From NCBI GenBank assembly GCA_937976305.1, contig CALJSB010000007.1:1-64000 (forward strand): a stretch of DNA of 64,000 bases, written 5' to 3'. Numbering within the stretch: the stretch's first letter is position 1; each line of letters starts with the position of its first letter. A program made the translations under genes and the position numbers. This DNA is from an uncultured Acidimicrobiales bacterium (GTDB taxonomy: Bacteria > Actinomycetota > Acidimicrobiia > Acidimicrobiales > SZUA-35). Below the pieces are notes generated by a model. That model had not been told where the DNA came from. It ran no database searches and saw only the letters and a program-made list of their open reading frames with translations. Shown here piece after piece: positions 9,466 to 16,912 of the stretch.

Positions 9466-9552
9466 GCCCCACGTTGATGGTACCGCTCGTCCCCCACTTC
9501 GCCTTGCGACGATGTGACGAAAGTACCTGACCCCTCGGGAGGTTGGGGAGCG

Positions 9553-10389
9553 TTAGGCGATGCCCGTGCGGCGGATGAACTCAGGACTTTCGCTGAACCC
9601 AACCATCAGGCCACCGCGGTCGAGGTCGGTCGCAAGCCGGTCGAGCCAGTAGCGGTATCCGGCCTCATCGGGCTGACGGCCCAGAACGTTTTGGTAGACG
9701 AGTGACACGAACTGGCGGTCGGTCAAGTCTCCGTACGTCGATCGGAATTCCTGCGAGCCAGCGAAATGAGCGGAGATGGCCTCGAGTGCGACGCCGCGAT
9801 CGCGTTCGCTCACCCAGTGGTTGAGCCCGCTGGTGTCGCTTTCGCGTCGGAAGTAGGCGGCATACAGGCGACGAACGTTGCCGATGTTGGCCGAATCACC
9901 GCACGAGGACCCCTCGCTGTCGGAGGTGGCCACCGGCGAACTGGATGATGAGCTGAGGATCGGCTTGCTGGTGTCACGACGCAGGAACTGCACCGTGATC
10001 CAGAGCCGGCCGTCGACACAGCTGACCCCAGCACCGGCGTAGGCCAAGTTGGGGTCGACAATGATGTGCCGGTGACCGGCCGAATTCATGAAGGCCCTGG
10101 TGATCTGACCGCTGTTGTATCCGTACCCAACGATCTCCGCCCGGCCGTCGCTCGAGTGGTACAACGTGTTGGACGACCCCATCTGGTCGCTCCAACGTCG
10201 AGACGCTGCGGTGAGATCAGCGTTGACGGTGAGGTCGCCGATACCGCGGGCGGCACGCTCTTGATTGAGCTGCAAAATGAACTGCTGTTCGAGAATCGAT
10301 TCGAGTCGTTGCGACGCAGCACCGGCAGGTGCAGCAGGCAAGGCCGCCACCCCGGCAAACAACACAACGAGAGCCAACAGGCGGGCCAT
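9553..10389 (-). CDS. Secreted CAP-domain (SCP/PR-1) protein with C-terminal DUF4214
   Basis: This 278-residue exported protein has an N-terminal signal peptide (MARLLALVVLFAGVAALPA, cleavage near AGA-AS). Residues ~30-130 form a bacterial CAP domain, with LNQERAARGIGDL, SRRWSDQMGSS, a conserved His (LYHSS) and SAGHRHIIVDPNLAYAGAG, where GH replaces the usual SP.H. After a Ser-rich linker, residues ~180-278 form a DUF4214-type helical module (RLYAAYFRRESDTSGLNHW, then VLGRQPDEAGYRYWLDRL), often found in secreted proteins. A TTG at 10428 would add 13 charged residues, so the ATG directly before the signal peptide is preferred. Function is unknown. It lies upstream of dnaE on the same strand. 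Confidence 0.85.
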   Translation of the reverse strand: MARLLALVVLFAGVAALPAAPAGAASQRLESILEQQFILQLNQERAARGIGDLTVNADLTAASRRWSDQMGSSNTLYHSSDGRAEIVGYGYNSGQITRAFMNSAGHRHIIVDPNLAYAGAGVSCVDGRLWITVQFLRRDTSKPILSSSSSSPVATSDSEGSSCGDSANIGNVRRLYAAYFRRESDTSGLNHWVSERDRGVALEAISAHFAGSQEFRSTYGDLTDRQFVSLVYQNVLGRQPDEAGYRYWLDRLATDLDRGGLMVGFSESPEFIRRTGIA

Positions 10390-10715
10390 GAATCGCTTGC
10401 CATCGTGTCTTCCGACGTTGTCCCTCAAATGTCAGATCCCCTGCGTGGATGAGCTGGTTCGCCCTGGATGTTCAAGTGACAACAACGCACGGCCTGCGTG
10501 AACCCTGCGCACAACAACACTGCGTAGCGAGTGGCGACGTTGCGCACTCGGCTGTCATCGGAACGACATGGTAGTCAGGCTCGTGCCACGCGCCACATCA
10601 GGCGGCCAAAAACATCTACAAGCCGCGGATTATGAAGCGAACATGAAGACAACGACTGGAGTGGTCCATGTCAGTTTTGTGAAGCGGATGACGAAGATTC
10701 GTCACACGAACTGCG
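10390..10715. other. Non-coding gap with one inverted repeat
   Basis: There are 326 nt between two minus-strand genes. The clearest structure is TGACGAA-ga-TTCGTCA at 10689-10704, 12 nt downstream of the preceding stop. It could act as a transcription terminator stem or an operator. A minus-strand CATAAT (10634-10629) is a good -10 hexamer, but no matching -35 was seen. No gene, tRNA or repeat array is recognisable here. Confidence 0.4.
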
Positions 10716-11366
10716 TCAGCTCGCTGGTTTCTCGAACTTGTCGAGGAATTCGGCCATGGCCCAGCCCCAACCGATGATGAACTCATCGCTGCCGAGATGG
10801 CTGAACGCCGCTTCAGACGGGCATGCCTTCGTTGACTCATGGTCGAAAAGCAGCTGTTGCACGCCACCTGACGCCGTCATCGTGCGATCATCGAAGTGCT
10901 CAGTGCCGAAACGCTTCGCCAGGCGACGACCCCACGCCCGCTCTTCCCCGTTGGGCCGAACGTCGGGCCATGGGCGGCAGTCGGTGAGTTCAGACATCCC
11001 CTCAAACGCGCCACCATCGGCCATTCGCGTGGCGACGATCACGTCCTCATCGGGGAAAGCCATGAGCGCTTTGTGGTACTGATCGTGCATCAAACCCCGC
11101 AACACCGAGGCCCGATTGCGAACGCGACCGACACAACCGACGCCGATCACCAACGATGGGGTGCCACCGATCCGTTCGAGGGTGGTGAAGACGAAGCCCC
11201 GAAGCTTGTTCTTGTCGAACGCTTCGGAGACCAAAACCCATTCTTCGGCCTGCTTTGACAGCAAGCCCGCTTCCCAGCCAGCACTGGACGCGCTGAGATC
11301 CGCCATCGCTCCGAGCTCGGCATCGCCCAGAGCGGTGCAGTCACGTGTGATCACCTCGATTGCCAT
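10716..11366 (-). CDS. Conserved actinobacterial protein of unknown function
   Basis: This 216-residue soluble protein has no signal peptide or membrane segment. It starts MAIEVITRDCTALGDAELGAM and contains LLSKQAEEWVLVSEA, GFVFTTLERIGGTPSLVIG, FPDEDVIVATRM and EERAWGRRLAKRFG, segments I recognise as recurring together in proteins from actinobacteria and acidimicrobia. The alternation of strands and an N-terminal R....D...L..M pattern recall a GNAT-like fold, but no acetyl-CoA-binding loop is evident, so this is only a suggestion. It follows bpa on the same strand after a stem-loop, so it may be independently expressed. Confidence 0.75.
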   Translation of the reverse strand: MAIEVITRDCTALGDAELGAMADLSASSAGWEAGLLSKQAEEWVLVSEAFDKNKLRGFVFTTLERIGGTPSLVIGVGCVGRVRNRASVLRGLMHDQYHKALMAFPDEDVIVATRMADGGAFEGMSELTDCRPWPDVRPNGEERAWGRRLAKRFGTEHFDDRTMTASGGVQQLLFDHESTKACPSEAAFSHLGSDEFIIGWGWAMAEFLDKFEKPAS

Positions 11367-11489
11367 CCGGCGATCCCCCTAGAAGCGCAAAAGATGAAGA
11401 CTCAGTTTTCCCCGAAGCAGTACATCTTGGCAAATTGAAACAGAACAGCGGTCTCTACGCAGCATTGCTGCACTGAGAGGCGTTCCCCG

Positions 11490-11511
11490 CGACGACCTCT
11501 GAGAGTCGTCG
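11490..11511 (-). terminator. Stem-loop downstream of bpa
   Basis: CGACGAC (11490-11496) pairs with GTCGTCG (11505-11511) across an 8-nt loop, giving a perfect 7-bp stem 14 nt after the bpa stop. No T-run follows, as is common for terminators in high-GC actinobacteria. Confidence 0.45.
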
Positions 11512-11525
11512 AACGAGACGTGCGT

Positions 11526-12041
11526 CTAGAGGTACGTTCCGCCACCAGCCGGAGGACCACCCTGGCCACTCCCCGATGGAAGCTGCTGGGCTTGCTTGAT
11601 CTGTTCGAGCTGCTGCTGGGCGGCCATCTGTTGGGCAAACAACGTCGCCTGGATGCCATGGAACAAGCCTTCGAGCCAACCGACGAGCTGAGCCTGAGCG
11701 ATGTGTAGCTCGGATTCGCTCGGAACATCATCGTCGCCAAAAGGCGTGGTGAGTTCGGCTAACTCGGTTTGCAGCTCAGGCGACAACGCCTCGGCGAGTT
11801 GAGCAATCGAGGTGTCGTAGATCTCGCGAAGACGGTTCCGGCCCCCCTCATCGAGGTCCGTCGCCCGAACCTCCTCCAGCAGCTGCTTGATCATGGCGCC
11901 GATGCGCATCACCTTCGCTGGTTCAGACACGGGCGGAGACTTCGCCGCTGGGGTCTCGACAGCAGGATCAACGATTTCTGCTGCTTGCACCGGTGTGGAC
12001 TCAGCTGAGCCGGAGGCTGGTTCGTTTGGGGTGTTACTCAT
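11526..12041 (-). CDS. bpa: Bacterial proteasome activator Bpa/PafE
   Basis: This 171-residue, ATP-independent activator forms a ring that docks on the 20S proteasome and admits unfolded substrates. The core (AKVMRIGAMIKQLLEEVRA, then LREIYDTSIAQL, and IAQAQLVGWLEGLFHGIQA) is the four-helix-bundle region typical of Bpa. The protein ends GGGTYL, matching the C-terminal GQYL-type (HbYX-like) docking motif with penultimate Tyr-Leu. The N-terminal ~45 residues are Pro/Ala/Glu-rich and probably disordered. The ATG has AGGA with a 6-nt spacer. Its presence predicts prcBA elsewhere in the genome, because no proteasome gene lies in the window. Confidence 0.94.
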   Translation of the reverse strand: MSNTPNEPASGSAESTPVQAAEIVDPAVETPAAKSPPVSEPAKVMRIGAMIKQLLEEVRATDLDEGGRNRLREIYDTSIAQLAEALSPELQTELAELTTPFGDDDVPSESELHIAQAQLVGWLEGLFHGIQATLFAQQMAAQQQLEQIKQAQQLPSGSGQGGPPAGGGTYL

Positions 12042-12107
12042 GTTCGTTCCTGTGTTTTTCGGGAAAGGGTCGTTCAGAACTGGGCGCTGGAAGGTTCACG
12101 TCGAGGG

Positions 12108-13232
12108 TCATGGCGACGTCGCCGACAGCAGTGGTACGTACATCTCTTCGCTGGTCAATGATCCGTGGCGGCCAATGAGATCGAACGGTCCGGTATCGGC
12201 GGGATCCTCAAACGCGATCGGTTCAAAGGGCAAGAGGGCGACGTCGCCGAGACGGCGACGCGCTTCGTCTGAGACACGCTCGCCGAACCAAGCTTCGTCA
12301 ACCATTTGGCCGAGAGTCGCCACCCAGGCGACATCGTCGTAGGCGTCAGTGGCAGCAGCCAGCAAGTCAGTTTCGGCACCGTCTGTCGCGTGCAGCCAGC
12401 GGAACCGGCCCTCGCCAGACAGCCGGTCGATCATTGGCGTGAGACCATCGTCAATCGCCACCACACCGTTCCGACAGTCGACCTGCCCGTGGTCGGCGGT
12501 GACAAGCAGCTGCGTCCCGCTCGGAAGGGCCGCCAACATCTCGCCAACGAGTCGATCAGCAAAGGCAAACTCGGCGTCGAACTCTGAGCCCAAGCCGTAT
12601 TCGTGCGAGACTTTATCGACGCCGTCGTAGTACGCGTAGACGAAGGGCTCACCCTCGGCGATCAAGCGGGCAGTCTCATGGACAAGCACCGAAGTCGTGC
12701 GATAGCCGTGGAGTCTGGCACCACGAAGATGAGCCTTCGAAAAACCTGACGTGCGGAACTCAGCCTTCGAGACCATGGCCACTGCTTGGCCGAGGAACGG
12801 ATCATAGGGCTGGGCCAAATCGGGCGGGCATGTCTTCCGAGCATCGCCGCGCTCGTCGGTCCCCCAGCGGAGGCTGTTGAGCAGCATGCCATCGAGCACC
12901 ATGCGGTAGCCGACGATGCCGTGTTCTCCTGGGGTGAGACCCGTGGTGATCGAGGTCAGAGCGGCGGCGGTTGTCGAGGGGGCCACCGTTGTGATGCGGT
13001 CGCCCGTCGCCGCTTGCAGGTTCGGACACATGTCCCACCGGTCGACGAGCTGATCCCAGCCCAGACCGTCGAGGACCAGCAACACCTTCGGTTGCGCCGC
13101 GTCGAGGTCAACGGGCAGCGTCGAGGTTTCGGGCCCACCCCGTTGCCCGCCGAGCAACGCTGGCATCAGATCGCTAACACAGCCCCGGCCGTACGTCGGC
13201 ACGACGAGTTCGGGAGGTTCCTGATCACGCAT
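12108..13232 (-). CDS. Alkaline phosphatase superfamily phosphodiesterase (type I phosphodiesterase/nucleotide pyrophosphatase)
   Basis: This 374-residue protein resembles the type I phosphodiesterase / nucleotide pyrophosphatase family, whose members hydrolyse phosphodiesters with two bound metals. Visible elements are VLLVLDGLGWDQL (metal Asp), ITTVAPSTTAAALTSI (nucleophilic Thr region), GLTPGEHGIVGYRM (conserved GxHG), a YAYYDGVDKVSHEYG stretch (metal Asp/His) and LLVTADHGQVD (metal Asp-His). No signal peptide is seen, so a cytoplasmic location is likely. It is the first gene of a minus-strand run with bpa 66 nt downstream. The substrate cannot be deduced. Confidence 0.85.
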   Translation of the reverse strand: MRDQEPPELVVPTYGRGCVSDLMPALLGGQRGGPETSTLPVDLDAAQPKVLLVLDGLGWDQLVDRWDMCPNLQAATGDRITTVAPSTTAAALTSITTGLTPGEHGIVGYRMVLDGMLLNSLRWGTDERGDARKTCPPDLAQPYDPFLGQAVAMVSKAEFRTSGFSKAHLRGARLHGYRTTSVLVHETARLIAEGEPFVYAYYDGVDKVSHEYGLGSEFDAEFAFADRLVGEMLAALPSGTQLLVTADHGQVDCRNGVVAIDDGLTPMIDRLSGEGRFRWLHATDGAETDLLAAATDAYDDVAWVATLGQMVDEAWFGERVSDEARRRLGDVALLPFEPIAFEDPADTGPFDLIGRHGSLTSEEMYVPLLSATSP

Positions 13233-13337
13233 CGGCCATGAGGATAGGCCTCAACACCACGCCAATGAGACATGAGCGAGGCAAACGACGTAGCGAGAGG
13301 CCACAGGCCAATCAACGTTGTCGGTTAGGGTGCGGGC

Positions 13338-13817
13338 GTGAAGGTTTCCACCCGAGGCGACTATGCGAGCCGAGCGTTGTTGTCGCTTGCGCTCCACGCG
13401 AGCCTCGACGCTTCTTCGCCGGAAGAGCGGCGAGGTCGACCGACCCCGGTTCGCGACATCGCTGAACGCACTGGCCTACCACAGCCCTACCTCGAACAGA
13501 TCTTGTTGGCCCTGAAAGGTGCAGGTTTGGTTCGGTCAAAGCGTGGCGTCGGAGGTGGGTACATTCTCGCCCGAGATCCAGCCGACATCACCCTCGCCGA
13601 GATCATCCGAGCCGTTGATGGTCCGATTGTGTTGGGCGACTTTGGCGAGCCGCACACCAACGGCGCCTGCGATCACGACGGGCAATGCGTCTTGTTGTCG
13701 ATCTGGCGAAACGTTGGCGATGAGATGCGCCGAATGCTTGGCGCGTTCACGCTTGAACAGATCGTGCTCATGGCTCGAGGCGAGAGCGACTGGCCGGCTC
13801 CCGTAGACGCCGACTAG
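13338..13817 (+). CDS. Rrf2 family transcriptional regulator
   Basis: This 159-residue winged-helix regulator begins MKVSTRGDYASRALLSLAL. The DNA-recognition region is VRDIAERTGLPQPYLEQIL, followed by the wing LVRSKRGVGGGYILAR. Family members with three Cys bind Fe-S clusters. Here only two Cys are seen in that region, in ACDHDGQC, so cluster binding is possible but not assured. The start is GTG. A nitroreductase gene begins 11 nt after the stop and is probably a target or redox partner in the same operon. The 105-nt divergent gap to the phosphodiesterase must hold both promoters. Confidence 0.9.
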   Translation: MKVSTRGDYASRALLSLALHASLDASSPEERRGRPTPVRDIAERTGLPQPYLEQILLALKGAGLVRSKRGVGGGYILARDPADITLAEIIRAVDGPIVLGDFGEPHTNGACDHDGQCVLLSIWRNVGDEMRRMLGAFTLEQIVLMARGESDWPAPVDAD

Positions 13818-13828
13818 CCCGAGCAGCG

Positions 13829-14434
13829 ATGGAACTCCAACGGGCCATGGCGAAGCGGCGAATGGTGCGATCGTTCGCTGCGACCCCGATCGAACGCTCA
13901 CGACTCGACCGACTCCTCGATCGATCACGCAGAGGACCATCCGCCGGCAACACCAGCGCCGTGAGCTTTGTCGTGCTCGACGAGCCAACGTTGACGACCG
14001 CCTATTGGGACCTCACGCTCCCCGAGCCGAAGCGCTCGTCGTTTCGGTGGACACAACTGCTGGATGCACCGGCGATCGTGTTGGTCCTCACCCGCCCGTT
14101 GTCGTATGTCGAGCGCTACGCCGAACGCGACAAGGGTCGAGCGGGCCTCGGCGACGACCTTGACGGCTGGCCGGTGCCATTTTGGTGGGTCGATGCCGGA
14201 GCCGTCGTGCAGAACCTCTTGCTCAGCGTTGTCGACGATGGGCTCGGCGCTTGTCTCTTTGGCGTTTTCGACCACGAAGAGGCAGTCAAGGAGCGATTCC
14301 GGATTGGTGCTGATGAGCGCATCGTTGCCGCAATCGCCGTCGGCGAACCGCTTCCAGATGAGCCCGGTCGTTCAGCTGGCAGGCCTCGACCGCCACTCAA
14401 CGAGGTGATCCGCCGGCCCGGCCCGGCGGTCTGA
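13829..14434 (+). CDS. Nitroreductase family protein
   Basis: This 201-residue FMN-dependent oxidoreductase has RRMVRSFAATPIERSRLDRLL with the FMN-phosphate-binding Arg residues, then GPSAGNTSAVSFVVLD. The C-terminal half has DAGAVVQNLLLSVVDDGLGACLFG and AIAVGEPLPDE, both diagnostic of the family. It probably uses NAD(P)H to reduce quinones, nitro compounds or flavins. It follows the Rrf2 regulator by 11 nt, suggesting redox-controlled co-expression. The end nearly abuts the convergent rluD gene. Confidence 0.9.
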   Translation: MELQRAMAKRRMVRSFAATPIERSRLDRLLDRSRRGPSAGNTSAVSFVVLDEPTLTTAYWDLTLPEPKRSSFRWTQLLDAPAIVLVLTRPLSYVERYAERDKGRAGLGDDLDGWPVPFWWVDAGAVVQNLLLSVVDDGLGACLFGVFDHEEAVKERFRIGADERIVAAIAVGEPLPDEPGRSAGRPRPPLNEVIRRPGPAV

Positions 14435-14438
14435 TTTG

Positions 14439-15407
14439 CTAGCCGTCGGTGTCGGGGTTCTGAACCTCCTTGGCAGCAGCATCGTCAGTTCGCTTCCGCA
14501 GCGCAGTCAACGCCACTTCGAGATCCTCGGCCAAGTTGGCCTCGAACACGAGCAAGCCGTCGTCTGCCGGGTGGACAAACCCGAGCGTCTCGGCGTGAAG
14601 GAACGGCCGACTGATCGCCAGATCTCCGCCGGTCGAAGAGCCGTAACGAGTATCACCCGATACCGGATGGCCAATGGCTTCGAGGTGGGCCCGGATCTGG
14701 TGGGTTCGCCCCGTCTCGAGCCGACAGTGCAGCAGCGTGAACTCTCCGAGCCGTTCGATCACCTCGTAGCGAGTGCGAGCTTCGCGGCCACCGACCACAA
14801 CCGCCTGGCGAGTTGCATCGCGATGTGAGCGCCCGAGCGGCCCATCGATGAGTCCCTCTGATGATTCAACTTCGCCGTCGACGAGGGCCAAATAGCGACG
14901 CATCACGGTGCGATCAGCGAGCTGACCGGTGAGCGACTCGTAGGCCGTCGATGTCCGCGCCACCATCAACAAACCCGAGGTTCCCTTGTCGAGACGATGA
15001 ACGATTCCTGGACGCACGGGATCGTCGCCGACCTCGGCCACGTCGGGGAACGCTGCGAGCAATCCGTTGACGATCGTGCCGGACGTGACCCCGGCACCGG
15101 GGTGCACAACAACGCCTGGGGCCTTGTTGATGACCAACACATGGTCATCGGCGTGAACGACATCGAGCGAGACCCCCGGATCAGGCTGTGGCCCCGGGTC
15201 AGACTGCGGGAGATCGAGTTCGATGATGCTCGCCAACTCGACCTTCATCGATGGCTTTGCCGGAACGGCACCGTCGACGGTCACTTCGCCGTCGGCGATC
15301 ATCTCGTGGACCACCCGACGACTCAGCTCGGTCAGCATCGAGACGACTCGATCGATTCGCTCGCCGACCAATGCCTCCGGCACCTCAAAGCGGGCTTGCT
15401 CAGGCAT
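14439..15407 (-). CDS. rluD: RluA/RluD family 23S rRNA pseudouridine synthase
   Basis: This 322-residue enzyme isomerises uridine to pseudouridine in rRNA. An N-terminal S4 RNA-binding domain (residues ~10-65, VGERIDRVVSMLTEL...GEVTVDG) precedes the catalytic domain. That domain carries the signature GIVHRLDKGTSGLLMVA with the catalytic Asp, then VVHPGAG and TGRTHQIRAHL. The gene overlaps the end of lspA by 8 nt. The order dksA-like, lspA, rluD is widely conserved in actinobacteria. Which uridines are modified is inferred from the family only. Confidence 0.93.
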   Translation of the reverse strand: MPEQARFEVPEALVGERIDRVVSMLTELSRRVVHEMIADGEVTVDGAVPAKPSMKVELASIIELDLPQSDPGPQPDPGVSLDVVHADDHVLVINKAPGVVVHPGAGVTSGTIVNGLLAAFPDVAEVGDDPVRPGIVHRLDKGTSGLLMVARTSTAYESLTGQLADRTVMRRYLALVDGEVESSEGLIDGPLGRSHRDATRQAVVVGGREARTRYEVIERLGEFTLLHCRLETGRTHQIRAHLEAIGHPVSGDTRYGSSTGGDLAISRPFLHAETLGFVHPADDGLLVFEANLAEDLEVALTALRKRTDDAAAKEVQNPDTDG

Positions 15408-15957
15408 CGCTGCCTACATGCTCTGCAGGCTCGTCATCAGCGTTCCGAACGAACTGGGTCAGCAACAGCACGATGACACCACCAACGATCGCCACGTCAG
15501 CAATGTTGAAGATCGGCCACCACTGAAAATCGATGAAGTCAACAACACCGCCGGACAGAAACCCATCGCTCGCTCGGAAAACGCGATCGGCGAGATTGCC
15601 GAGCGCACCGCCCGTGATCACACCGAGCAAGATCGCTTGGGTGCGATGTGTTGCGCTGCGGGCAAGCCAGATGAGGTACACCGACATGCACAGCGCAATG
15701 ACGGCGATGTAGGGACCGAAACCCTCGCCGGTGCTGAACGATGCTCCGGTGTTGAAGTGCAGTCGGAATCGGAGTGAGCCCACCACGTCAACGCAGGTGT
15801 CGGGGGTGCAAGCACCCTCGGCGAGCCGAGAAACAGCCCACCCTTTCGTGACTTGGTCGAGAGCCAGCACCAGTGCTGCCGCCACAACAGCCACCACCAT
15901 CGGCGACGATCCACTCTGCATCACTGGCTCTGTCGTCGGCGCTGTCGCCGACGACAT
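15400..15957 (-). CDS. lspA: Lipoprotein signal peptidase (signal peptidase II)
   Basis: This 185-residue polytopic membrane protease cleaves signal peptides from lipidated prolipoproteins. Four hydrophobic helices are visible. The two catalytic Asp motifs are GGALGNLADRVFR and FNIADVAIVGG, with the family motif LDQVTKGWAV near the N-terminus. A periplasmic loop contains two Cys (ACTPDTCVD), which may form a disulfide. This is a small deviation from most family members. The GerMN lipoprotein at 54.3-55.1 kb is one likely substrate. It overlaps rluD downstream and lies 67 nt after the DksA-like gene. Confidence 0.94.
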   Translation of the reverse strand: MSSATAPTTEPVMQSGSSPMVVAVVAAALVLALDQVTKGWAVSRLAEGACTPDTCVDVVGSLRFRLHFNTGASFSTGEGFGPYIAVIALCMSVYLIWLARSATHRTQAILLGVITGGALGNLADRVFRASDGFLSGGVVDFIDFQWWPIFNIADVAIVGGVIVLLLTQFVRNADDEPAEHVGSDA

Positions 15958-16024
15958 CTCTGCTGGTTCTGCCGTGTCGAGCTCGCTCGTCGGCTCGTCG
16001 CCGTCCTCGCTCAGAACCCCTCGC

Positions 16025-16714
16025 TCAGAACATCGCCGTTTGCGCAGCGACGGTTTTCGCCGCCATCGGCAGGGCCTCGAGTCGTTCCTTCGGGATCACT
16101 TCGCCGCTCGTCACACAGATGCCGTAGGTGCCCTCCTCGAGCCGCTTCAATGCCTCGTCGATCTCGTCGACCTTTTCGCGAGCCTTCGCCGAGAGGGCCA
16201 GGTCGCGGTCTCGCTCGACGGCGAGCGTGTCCCCCTCGCCCGATTCTTCGTCGAACTGCACGTCGCCTGGTTCGCGGTCGGCCATGAGTGATGCCGCCTC
16301 AGCGGCGAGCGCCGCGGCGGAGTGGGTGTAGCTCGTGCGCTCTTCGAGGAGCAAGGCCTTCTGTTGGGCGAGCCACTTCTTGTCAGTGAGAAACTTGGGC
16401 AACTTGGTTTTCTTTGCTTTCGGGGTACTTGATGCGGGTGGGGTCTTGGCTGGCGCCTTCTTCGCAGCAGCCTCTTTGGCTGATGCCTTCTTGGCTGGCG
16501 CTTTCTTCGCTGGCGCCTTTTTCGCAGCAGCTTTCTTGGTGGCTTTCTTGGCTGGTGCCTTCTTCGCCGGCGCCTTCTTCGCAGCTGCCTTTGTGGCGGG
16601 AGCCTTCTTCTTTGCGGCCTTCTTGGCCGGACTCTTCTTTGCGGTCACCTTTTTCGCCGTCTTCTTTTTTGAAGCACCGGACGAAGATGACTTGGAAGCG
16701 CGCGCTGCGGGCAT
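16025..16714 (-). CDS. TraR/DksA-like protein with histone-H1-like Lys/Ala tail and degenerate zinc finger
   Basis: This 229-residue protein has two parts. Residues ~1-100 are a basic low-complexity tail made of KKAPAKKA-type repeats, like the tails of actinobacterial HU or histone H1. Residues ~105-229 are a DksA/TraR-like coiled coil ending RLEEGTYGICVTSGEVIPKERLEALP. In the family this zinc finger is CxxC...CxxC. Here only the first Cys survives, so zinc binding is unlikely. The ATG at 16714 has AGGA with a 6-nt spacer. A longer frame to 16786 lacks one. The position before lspA and rluD matches the actinobacterial dksA-like gene. It may bind RNA polymerase and DNA together. Confidence 0.85.
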   Translation of the reverse strand: MPAARASKSSSSGASKKKTAKKVTAKKSPAKKAAKKKAPATKAAAKKAPAKKAPAKKATKKAAAKKAPAKKAPAKKASAKEAAAKKAPAKTPPASSTPKAKKTKLPKFLTDKKWLAQQKALLLEERTSYTHSAAALAAEAASLMADREPGDVQFDEESGEGDTLAVERDRDLALSAKAREKVDEIDEALKRLEEGTYGICVTSGEVIPKERLEALPMAAKTVAAQTAMF

Positions 16715-16803
16715 TGGCGTTCCTTTCAGAAATACGAACGGTCCGCTGTTTGCCGCTTGCGGATCCGTCTCGATTGGCTGAGACACGGCTCAGGTGGCGC
16801 CGT

Positions 16804-16832
16804 AGTGTAGAACGCCGAAGGCGGCGGTCCAA
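16804..16832 (-). promoter_or_regulatory. Candidate promoter of the DksA-like gene
   Basis: On the minus strand TTGGAC (16832-16827) and TACACT (16809-16804) are separated by 17 nt, giving a plausible housekeeping promoter about 90 nt upstream of the ATG. The predicted leader contains a GTCTC/GAGAC hairpin around 16769-16786. Confidence 0.35.
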
Positions 16833-16912
16833 CGATGCAATCCCCAATTCTCAGACAGCGTTGAACCGGTAATACCACCCCTCTCTTTCAACAGGCTCGA
16901 TACGCTTCGACG

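Noticed and set aside
16410-16680. Repetitive DNA at the DksA-like gene as a satellite or mobile repeat
   Set aside because: The repetition follows codons for Lys, Ala and Pro in a single frame and is explained by the protein tail.
16715-16912. Possible T-box leader of ileS (AGGTGGCGCCG near 16791)
   Set aside because: Actinobacterial ileS genes often have translational T-boxes, but the conserved GGTGGNACCGCG is not matched (G for A and a diverged 3' end). No full Stem I with a convincing isoleucine specifier was found, and the stretch also overlaps the leader of the divergent DksA-like gene.
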